Assembly (NCBI RefSeq): GCF_004152935.1
Contig: NZ_SETE01000002.1
Span: forward strand, 558,001-622,000
Source: Brumimicrobium glaciale
GTDB taxonomy: Bacteria; Bacteroidota; Bacteroidia; Flavobacteriales_D; Crocinitomicaceae
Direction of reading: 5' to 3'
DNA: 64,000 bases
Below are positions 54,765 through 61,595 of the stretch, in pieces. Positions within the stretch are counted from its first letter, which is position 1. Each line of letters starts with the position of its first letter. Under the pieces are notes generated by a model. The model saw nothing but the letters and a program-made list of their open reading frames with translations. It made no database searches and was not told where the DNA came from. Both the position numbers and the translations under genes were made by a program.

Positions 54765-54920
54765 CATTCTGGCAGGTCTCCTGACTTAGCTCATTAATTA
54801 ACCTTCCCAACTGTCGAGTGACAGTCAGTGGTATTTCTAATTAAATACGAACTTTTACAGTTGCGGGAACAGTTTCTGATTTTCACAGAATTCCCTTTTC
54901 ATTCACAAAGTGAAACCGAA
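54765..54920 (-). ncRNA. Cobalamin riboswitch
   Basis: Read on the minus strand, the hallmarks occur in order: GGGAA..., GTGAAAATCAGAAACTGTTC, CCCGCAACTGTAA, CCACTG, GGGAAGG and the closing AGTCAGGAGACCTGCC. The element ends about 105 bp before the start of the T9SS propeller gene at 54660. It should repress that gene when cobalamin binds. Confidence 0.93.
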
Positions 54921-54965
54921 ATGTGGCGCGAAAGTAGTGATATTATTGGAAGGTTAGCTTTCTTT

Positions 54966-55022
54966 TTAATAATTAACCAAGACCATGAGATAAAATCTCG
55001 CCGCAGCTTGGTTAATTATTAA
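54966..55022. repeat. Long hairpin between divergent genes
   Basis: TTAATAATTAACCAAG (54966-54981) and its exact complement (55007-55022) enclose an inner stem GAGAT-AAA-ATCTC. It lies between the riboswitch and the FUSC gene promoter. It could be a REP-like element or a small RNA hairpin. Confidence 0.6.
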
Positions 55023-55109
55023 AAGCCATAAATTTCTTCTTCCTTGCGACCTCAGCGAAAATTTCTGCAACTTGGCGGTTAATTTTTAATTTGCCACAGG
55101 CACAATTCT

Positions 55110-55142
55110 TTGTATTAAAACCTTCAAGTTTCCTTACCTTTG
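55110..55142 (+). promoter_or_regulatory. Promoter of the FUSC permease gene
   Basis: TTG (55110-55112), 22-nt spacing and TACCTTTG (55135-55142), then the ATG at 55161. An upstream TTG codon in frame lies inside the -7 box and so cannot be the start. Confidence 0.6.
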
Positions 55143-55160
55143 CACCCTACAATTCCAAGC

Positions 55161-57416
55161 ATGACAAAAAGTAGACGCACAAGATTTGAGTTATTCATAA
55201 AAAGCTCCCACTTTTTCAGAGGTGTGGTCATTACTTTGTCGTTAATTATACCTTTGCTGTCCTTCAATGCGCTTGGTTATATGAGTCTTGCTCCATCGTT
55301 TATTTTTGGAGCTTTTCTAAACTCTCCAAGTGATATTCCTGGGAGTTTACGCAGAAAAGTCAACGGAACTTTAATCAGTATTTTACTCACGACTTTAATG
55401 ACCGTGCTGATTTTATATGCCAGACCCAATTTCTATTTAATTTTGTTTTTCATCAGTATTCTCACTTTTGGATTATCGTTTTTATCTGCTTTCGGATTTA
55501 GGGCTTCATTGGTTGGATTCTCAAGTTTATTAGCCATGACATTGGCCTTGGTGGTTGACAAAACTACATCTGCTGAGATCTGGATCCATGCTTTTTATAT
55601 GGTATTGGGTGGACTTTGGTACATTTTAGCTTCAGTGACTTTCCACAAAATCATTCCTAAAAAAGATGATGATCAACTCTTGTCGGAAACATTAAAACTG
55701 ACTGGAGAATACCTTGAAGTTCGTGCGAAACTATTAATTGAAGAAGGAGATAGAAAGCCATTAATCAAGCAAACTTTCGTTTTACAATCTCAAATTAATG
55801 AAAAACACGAAACTTTAAGAGAACTATTATTGGCTAGTCGTAAACGTTCTGGTCGTTCTCATTTCGATGAAAAACGTTTATTGATTTTTATTTCATTAGT
55901 TGATATTTATGAATTGGTGATTGCCAATAGCTGGGATTATGAAAGTTTTGATAAACTGTTTGGAAAAGAAAATAAGCACTTAGAAAAATTTAGTCGACTG
56001 AATATGTCGATGAGTGAACAATTATCAGCGCTTTCAACTGTGCTCATAACTAAATCAGCAATTCCGAGTAAAGAAAGTATAGAGAAATGTTTGAAAGAAG
56101 CGCACAATACCATTGCGGATTATATTGAAATTCACAAACTTCCACAAGCACGTGAAGGCGCTTTGATGATGCGGAATTTACACGATTTCCAGAAACAAAT
56201 ATTTCAAGAAGTCGAAGCTATTGGTTATGCTTTAGCGAACATAAATGATACTTCTAAAGTTACGCTTAAACGAAGTGAGGCAAAGCAATTCTTGACACTT
56301 CAAGAATATAAACCGAAGATTTTATTGCAACATTTTGCTTTAGATTCTGTGATTTTGCGCCATGCATTGCGATTGACAATTGCTATGGTCTTTGCTTATG
56401 TTTTGGGAAACATCTTTGAAATACAAAATGCATATTGGATTATGTTAACTGTTTTGGTAATTCTTCGTCCAAATTATGGATTAACAAAAGAGCGTGCAAA
56501 AGACAGAATTGTTGGAACTGTGATCGGTGGTGTAATTGCTTTTGGGATAGTCATCATTACTCAAAACCCTTATGTATACGGAGTTCTTGCAGTCATTTCT
56601 CTTATTCTGGCGTTTTCATTAATGCAGCAAAATTATAGATGGGCAGCTGCTTTTATTACTTTGAATGTTGTCTTTATCTACTCATTTATTCATCCGAATG
56701 CATTTTCCGTTATTCAATACCGCGTTATAGACACCGTTTTAGGAGGAGTCATTTCCTACTTGGCGATTGCGACTTTATTTCCGAGTTGGGAGGCGCTCAA
56801 CCTAAAAACAGTTTTATTTAAAGCGGTGAAGAAAAACAACGCTTATTTGAATGCAACACAAGAATTTTACATCGATAAAGAAGCTAATTCTCTTACTTAT
56901 AAATTAGCTCGAAAAGAGGCTTTTTTAGCTTTGAGCGAATTGAGTGCAGCATTTCAGAGAATTACACAAGATCCAAAATCTAAACAAGTAGAATTCAAAT
57001 TGATTTATGATATTGTAACGCTAAATCAAACTATTTTGTCTGGAATTGCTTCGTTAGGTAGTTTCATCCAAAGTCACAAAACGACTCCAATTTCTGTTGA
57101 AACGAGTGCATTATTTTCGAAAATAACGAATACTTTGTCCAGAACGGCAATTTTATTAGATACCGATCACCAATTCAAAGTTCAACCTCACGGAAATATC
57201 AAAGAAGCGAAAGAAAGGCTTTTGGAAAACTATCAGGTATTATCTGAAGAGCGTGATGCGAATATCAAGGAAGGTGTTTTAAAAATTAATAAAGCAGATT
57301 TGCATGAATTGCAAGAAGCGCACTTGGTGAGTAATCAGCTGATTTGGTTGGTGGCTTTGTCTAGTAATTTGAGAAAGGCTATTTTGAGGTATGAAACAAA
57401 CTTCGGAGATAAGTAA
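55161..57416 (+). CDS. FUSC-family (YccS-like) inner membrane protein
   Basis: The protein is 751 residues from the ATG at 55161. Two membrane blocks (about 22-165 and 395-540), each of five to six helices, alternate with cytosolic domains, as in YccS/YhfK and plant aluminium-activated transporter relatives. The second block has the FUSC core ILRHALRLTIAMVFAYVLGN and YWIMLTVLVILRPNYGLTKE followed by RIVGTVIGGVIAF. It probably exports aromatic acids or similar anions. It has its own promoter; CGCAGAG-type repeats follow the stop. Confidence 0.9.
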   Translation: MTKSRRTRFELFIKSSHFFRGVVITLSLIIPLLSFNALGYMSLAPSFIFGAFLNSPSDIPGSLRRKVNGTLISILLTTLMTVLILYARPNFYLILFFISILTFGLSFLSAFGFRASLVGFSSLLAMTLALVVDKTTSAEIWIHAFYMVLGGLWYILASVTFHKIIPKKDDDQLLSETLKLTGEYLEVRAKLLIEEGDRKPLIKQTFVLQSQINEKHETLRELLLASRKRSGRSHFDEKRLLIFISLVDIYELVIANSWDYESFDKLFGKENKHLEKFSRLNMSMSEQLSALSTVLITKSAIPSKESIEKCLKEAHNTIADYIEIHKLPQAREGALMMRNLHDFQKQIFQEVEAIGYALANINDTSKVTLKRSEAKQFLTLQEYKPKILLQHFALDSVILRHALRLTIAMVFAYVLGNIFEIQNAYWIMLTVLVILRPNYGLTKERAKDRIVGTVIGGVIAFGIVIITQNPYVYGVLAVISLILAFSLMQQNYRWAAAFITLNVVFIYSFIHPNAFSVIQYRVIDTVLGGVISYLAIATLFPSWEALNLKTVLFKAVKKNNAYLNATQEFYIDKEANSLTYKLARKEAFLALSELSAAFQRITQDPKSKQVEFKLIYDIVTLNQTILSGIASLGSFIQSHKTTPISVETSALFSKITNTLSRTAILLDTDHQFKVQPHGNIKEAKERLLENYQVLSEERDANIKEGVLKINKADLHELQEAHLVSNQLIWLVALSSNLRKAILRYETNFGDK

Positions 57417-57434
57417 GGAAAAGTTCTTCAGGGA

Positions 57435-57600
57435 AGAATGACGCAAAGATTCGCAGAGGGGCAGAGTCCCGTACAGTTGTCGGGACGCAGAGAGAGCCTA
57501 AAGCACTTGTTTTTTAAACGAGGATAAAAGAGAGGTTTTCACAGAGTTGCACGGAGGGAAAAGGAAGAATGACGCAAAGTTTCACAGAGAGGAAAAGTAA
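57435..57600. repeat. CGCAGAG-type repeats with an inserted micro-hairpin
   Basis: Two direct units beginning GAAGAATGACGCAAAG (57434 and about 57566) belong to the family at 32.4 and 33.1 kb. In the first, GTCCCGTACAGTTGTCGGGAC (one 21-base micro-hairpin, 57466-57486; stems TCCCG/CGGGA) interrupts the repeat between GCAGA and ACGCAGAG-like words. No GxxExxY gene is present here. Confidence 0.7.
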
Positions 57601-57613
57601 ACTTTAGAGACGA

Positions 57614-58168
57614 ATGAAAAAACAATATTCATACGAAAAACTTGGTAAAAGAACAGCGATAATTACATTCTTAATAGCCTCACTAATCTGTTTGTTATTT
57701 TTATTTACTGGAGATACGAAATATGGATTTAGGGGATATTTCTTTTTTCTCGGTGCTTTGGTAGTTAATTTTGGCATCATGATTTTTCTATTGGTAAAAG
57801 CTTCAAATTCTGAGAATTCTAAAAAAATTTACCGAAGTATTACTTGGATATTGTTGAATATTCCGGTGGCAATATTCTATTTTATGATGGGTATCTATTT
57901 TATTGGAACAATACGAATTACTATTGAAAATAACTCTGGATCAGATATTAAAAACATGAGTATTACTGGATGTGAAAACAAAAACATCGATTTGATTAAA
58001 AATGGAGAAACTGAAAATGTTTGGATAAATATTCCAAATGATTGTTCTATTCAACTGCATTATCAAAATGCTAAAGGTGATGCTCAATATGAAACTATCA
58101 TGAGTTATGTAACTTCAGGAATGGGTCGAAAAATAATCCATAAAGTAGGAAAAGGTGAAAACTGGTAA
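57614..58168 (+). CDS. Hypothetical membrane protein
   Basis: A 184-residue protein with three membrane segments (about 15-35, 42-62 and 74-98) and a C-terminal extracytoplasmic domain of about 85 residues with two cysteines (ITGCENKNIDLIKNGE, NDCSIQLHY), which looks like a small Ig-like fold. The family is not recognised. The alpha/beta hydrolase gene follows after 81 bp. Confidence 0.6.
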   Translation: MKKQYSYEKLGKRTAIITFLIASLICLLFLFTGDTKYGFRGYFFFLGALVVNFGIMIFLLVKASNSENSKKIYRSITWILLNIPVAIFYFMMGIYFIGTIRITIENNSGSDIKNMSITGCENKNIDLIKNGETENVWINIPNDCSIQLHYQNAKGDAQYETIMSYVTSGMGRKIIHKVGKGENW

Positions 58169-58249
58169 AACAAGCAAGCATTTTATATTGTCAAAAAGAA
58201 TATCTTTAAAACAAAAATGAAACGAGAGTATTTATTTTAAAACCCAATT

Positions 58250-59191
58250 ATGAAAAACATCAAGAAAGCCCTAAAATATATCTTCTCAATAATTGGATTT
58301 TTATTGCTTTTCTCCATACTTCTTGGACAAACAGATATTGGGAATTTTTATCAAGATGAAAATGGAGAAAACAGCTTTATTTCTATTGGAAATGAAAAAA
58401 TTAGATTCATCCAAAAAGGAAGTGGTAAAGATATTTTGTTTATTCACGGAACGCCAGGATCAATTGAAGATTGGACGATTATGATTGACAAATTAGCAAA
58501 AGATTTTAGGGTTACTGCTTTTGATAGATTGGGACATGGTTTTAGTTCTTCGAATGAATATACTTATCATTTAAAAGACAATGCTGAACTCGCTGAGCAA
58601 TTAATTAAGGAATTGAAATTAGAATCTCCGATGATTATTGGTCATTCTTATGGTGGTTCTGTTGCGGCTTATATGGCTGTTCATTCAGAAATGAAAAATC
58701 GGGAATATCTGATTATTGATTCGCCATTTTACAAAGTCGAACCAAACATCACTAATAGATTGGTCTCCGCTCCTATTTTAGGAAAAGGTATCGCTTTTAT
58801 TTCAGCTTTTACTATTGGGAAACATGAGATGAAAAAAGGAGTTTTATCCATGTTTAAATCTCCAGAAAATGAAAAAAATATTGATTTCTATATTGAAGAA
58901 AGACAAAATATTTGGTCTCAGCCGAAAGTGATTTACTCTAATGCAAAAGAGATTGTTAATCTACCAGAAGATTTAAAAGCTATATCAGGAAAATACAAGA
59001 ATATTGATGTTGAAATGACTTTTATTACAGCGGAAAATGCTAAAAGTACATTTAGAAAAGATGCTGAGAATTTACATAGCGAAGTTCAGAACAGTAAATT
59101 AATTTTGATTTCAAATACAGGACATTACATTCAATTGGAACAGTCCGGAAAAGTTTTGAAAATCATAAATGATAAAATGGAAGACGAATAG
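58250..59191 (+). CDS. Alpha/beta hydrolase
   Basis: A 313-residue protein with an N-terminal membrane anchor or signal (about 8-25). The hydrolase core has FIHGTPGSIEDW (oxyanion HG, about 65), FDRLGHGFSSS, the nucleophile elbow GHSYGG (serine about 128) and the final catalytic histidine in SNTGHYIQLEQ (about 294). The substrate is unknown. It is likely membrane-tethered on the periplasmic side. A tandem repeat array begins 15 bp after the stop. Confidence 0.88.
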   Translation: MKNIKKALKYIFSIIGFLLLFSILLGQTDIGNFYQDENGENSFISIGNEKIRFIQKGSGKDILFIHGTPGSIEDWTIMIDKLAKDFRVTAFDRLGHGFSSSNEYTYHLKDNAELAEQLIKELKLESPMIIGHSYGGSVAAYMAVHSEMKNREYLIIDSPFYKVEPNITNRLVSAPILGKGIAFISAFTIGKHEMKKGVLSMFKSPENEKNIDFYIEERQNIWSQPKVIYSNAKEIVNLPEDLKAISGKYKNIDVEMTFITAENAKSTFRKDAENLHSEVQNSKLILISNTGHYIQLEQSGKVLKIINDKMEDE

Positions 59192-59205
59192 TATATCGTT
59201 ATTCC

Positions 59206-59697
59206 TTCTTCGCTCTAGCTCCCTATTCTAACCCCAAAATTGAAACTTAAACATTCAAGAAAAACAAAACACCAAATCGAAGCCTTTTTCTCCGCTCTCA
59301 TTCCCTTTCTCACTCTATCCTAATTCCAAAATTGAAACCAAAACCTTCGAGAAAAACAAAACAACAAATCGAAGCCAAACCTCCGCTCTCATTCCCTTTC
59401 TCACTCTATTCTAACACTAAAATTGAAACCTAAACCTTCGAGAAAAGCAAAACAACAAATCGAAGCCTTTTTCTTCGCTCTTACTCTCTTTCTCACTCTA
59501 TTCTATTCTAACCCCAAAATTGAAACCTAAACATTCAAGAAAAGCAAAACAACAAATCGAAGCCCAAACTCCGCTCTCATTCTCTTTCTCACTCTATTCT
59601 AACCCCAAAATTGAAACCTAAACATTCAAGAAAAGCAAAACAACAAATCGAAGCCTTTTTCTCCGCTCTCATTCTCTTTCTCACTCTCTCCCCCCCA
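59206..59697. repeat. Minisatellite: five tandem copies of about 92 bp
   Basis: The word ATTGAAAC recurs at about 59239, 59331, 59421, 59519 and 59610, giving periods of 92, 90, 98 and 91. Each unit holds AAGCAAAACAACAAATCGAA and a pyrimidine-rich CTCTTTCTCACTCTATTCTA end. Copies differ by substitutions and small indels. No frame stays open through it. Similar TCTCTTTCTCACTCT text occurs at about 5390. Confidence 0.88.
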
Positions 59698-59701
59698 CTC
59701 T

Positions 59702-59794
59702 TCACTTCCCTCTATAAAATTTCCAAACCACTAATCCTATTAATGCAAAAAAATGCAGAATCACTAAGGTGAAGAATACGTAAGCTATTGTCAT
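59702..59794 (-). CDS. 30-residue membrane peptide, copy A
   Basis: An ATG at 59794 opens a 30-codon frame: MTIAYVFFTLVILHFF and then ALIGLVVWKFYRGK, one hydrophobic helix with a positive tail. It is too short for ordinary gene calling. The evidence that it is real is a homologous frame 195 bp upstream on the same strand (59989-60084) sharing M, Y, F, V, LH, G, V and WK at the same places. Function is unknown; tiny single-helix proteins often act as subunits of membrane complexes. Confidence 0.6.
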   Translation of the reverse strand: MTIAYVFFTLVILHFFALIGLVVWKFYRGK

Positions 59795-59988
59795 AATATG
59801 TAGTTGTGTTTTACAACACTAAACTAACATATTTTATTTATAAACGCTCTTTTATTTTACTCTTTTTGAAATCTCGAGGTGTAATCAGTCAAAAGATGTG
59901 CAGACTAGACTTGGTTAAAAAAGATGGTAACACCAATCACATTTACTTTGATATTCAGTCATGTAAGTTATATAACACAAGAAATAGA

Positions 59989-60084
59989 TTAGGGTTTTTT
60001 CTTGAAAATTTTCCAAAAAACATAACCAAAACCAACCACAATGTGAAGCATTACTATTCCAAAAATTATATAGGGTGTGCTCAT
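59989..60084 (-). CDS. 31-residue membrane peptide, copy B
   Basis: An ATG at 60084 opens a 31-codon frame: MSTPYIIFGIVMLHIV and then VGFGYVFWKIFKKKP, again one hydrophobic helix with a lysine-rich tail facing the cytoplasm. It aligns without gaps to copy A with 11 identities in 30 positions and mostly conservative changes elsewhere, including the central LH and the closing WK. The two look like tandem paralogues under protein-level selection. A weak TACTTTCG box lies about 25 bp upstream. Confidence 0.6.
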   Translation of the reverse strand: MSTPYIIFGIVMLHIVVGFGYVFWKIFKKKP

Positions 60085-60252
60085 ATTCTAATCGTTTAAA
60101 TTCTCATTACGAAAGTATCAAAATATTAAATAGACCAGATTAATAGTTCTTACAATTAATTGAAAACCGTTCAAAAGTCATGTTTCAATAAAAACATAAA
60201 TCGGTGAAAAAGTATCATTTTTAATTGTACATTTATTCAAAATACATACACT

Positions 60253-60435
60253 ATGAAAAAATTTGGAATAATTGAGCTTTCAGCTATACTTCTAATGACT
60301 TTCGGAATTACTTATTTGGACTTCGACAATTTGAATTTCCAAGACAATTACAAAGCCTATATTCAATTGATGATTGGAGGAGTATTGATCGTATATATAC
60401 TTTACAAAAGATCTCAGGCCAATAAAAGAGAATGA
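60253..60435 (+). CDS. Small two-helix membrane protein
   Basis: A 60-residue frame with ATG start and two hydrophobic segments (about 6-20 and 36-52) ending in a charged tail (YKRSQANKRE). The family is not recognised. Its coding pattern looks normal for the region, and it stands alone between the peptide genes and the CrtO-like gene. Confidence 0.55.
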   Translation: MKKFGIIELSAILLMTFGITYLDFDNLNFQDNYKAYIQLMIGGVLIVYILYKRSQANKRE

Positions 60436-60504
60436 TTTCCACAACAAAAACGCATGCTAAACAAATATTAATGAATCAATTTTTCTCTATTTAACTCAAC
60501 CCAT

Positions 60505-61071
60505 TTGAACTTATTAAAGAAAATCATATTTCCATTACTTTCCATTTTTCTAGCATTTAGAATGATCGAACTAATGAGGATTCTAATCTCGACAGAACCA
60601 AAAGAGTATGGATTTGGATTAACTTTCTTCTTTGCATTTCTACTCACGCTATACATCACCGGAATTTTCGCCTTTTTAGGTTTTGCTTATCCAACAAATA
60701 AAGTTTTACCCAAAAGCTATTACAAACTAAAGAATCCAAAAATCTTAGTTAAAATTAGCAGAATTCTTGGTGTTAAATATTTTCAAATGCTTCTCATGCT
60801 TGCCTTTTGGGGAACTAAGAAGAATAGAAAAAAATACTTTAATGGAACAAAATCTGGATTAAAAAACTTCATTTTTCAAACAAAACAATCAGAATTTGGT
60901 CATTTCGCCGCTTTGATTGGCATATCTATTCTTTCAATTATTCTAATTCCACGAGGATATTATTCTCTCGTAATTATCATGACAATAATAAATATCATTG
61001 GAAATTTGTATCCAATTTTATTGCAGAGATTGCATCGGGTGAGGATTTCGAAAATTATGGTTGATGAATGA
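60505..61071 (+). CDS. CrtO-like membrane acyltransferase family protein
   Basis: The protein is 188 residues from a TTG start; an ATG at codon 20 would remove most of the first helix, so TTG is preferred. Four hydrophobic segments (about 5-20, 38-60, 135-150 and 155-168) and the motifs KQSEFGHFAALIG and INIIGNLYPILLQRLHRVRI resemble glycosyl-diaponeurosporenoate acyltransferase (CrtO) relatives, in which a conserved His and a NxYPxxxQR segment recur. A role in acylating a lipid or carotenoid is inferred only. No carotenoid genes are adjacent. Confidence 0.55.
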   Translation: MNLLKKIIFPLLSIFLAFRMIELMRILISTEPKEYGFGLTFFFAFLLTLYITGIFAFLGFAYPTNKVLPKSYYKLKNPKILVKISRILGVKYFQMLLMLAFWGTKKNRKKYFNGTKSGLKNFIFQTKQSEFGHFAALIGISILSIILIPRGYYSLVIIMTIINIIGNLYPILLQRLHRVRISKIMVDE

Positions 61072-61472
61072 CACGGATCTCCGACCTATGATTTCCACGG
61101 ATTAAAAACCCATAATTTTTTATCTTGTATCACTAGTATTTATCTACCTGCAATTCTAAAATGTCTATTTCAAAAAAAAAGAAGGGATTCCTCTATTTTT
61201 TAAAACCGTTGGTTTTGAAAAACATTCGGAATGACAATCTTATAAGGAGGTTTTCGGGAGAAATATTGCTCAAGCTCCGCTTGAACAATATTTCTCCCGT
61301 CCCATAACACCCCAACACCTGTAATTCCGATGGAGTGCAACGACGAGGAATCCCTTATTTCTTAAGTTTTACACTTCTCCGCACCAAAATAAAATCCGTG
61401 TAAATCCGCGCTGCTTGCATCCGTTATGCGGTGACTGAGCTTGCCGAAGTCCCGCGTTCCGTCATCAAAACC
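61067..61472. repeat. Nested inverted repeats of three families
   Basis: The outermost pair are ACGGAT-type repeats (about 61067-61104 and 61386-61472). Inside is AAGGGATTCCTC (61182-61193) facing GAGGAATCCCTT (61345-61356). At the centre is a 21-bp-arm hairpin with a 3-nt loop (61255-61299; arms starting CGGGAGAAATATTG). The right outer arm is itself interrupted by GGTGACTGAGCTTGCCGAAG, a common dispersed word. The rest of the 524-bp gap before purL holds no gene. Confidence 0.75.
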
Positions 61473-61595
61473 ACCACCAACACAACCCCACCAACCATTC
61501 CCCTAAATACATTTTATTCAAGCCACTTTTTAAACCACATTCTCATTTTAAAAGCTTAAATTTGCAGCCATAAAATAACATTCAAATCCTATATA

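Noticed and set aside
55140-55160. Upstream TTG start for the FUSC gene
   Set aside because: The TTG is part of the TACCTTTG promoter box; the ATG at 55161 gives the usual start.
59206-59697. CRISPR array
   Set aside because: The units are about 92 bp, contiguous and imperfect, with no unique spacers and no cas genes in the window.
59806-60099. 97-codon plus-strand frame
   Set aside because: It begins at GTG, looks unlike a protein and lies opposite peptide gene B, whose homology to copy A supports the minus strand.
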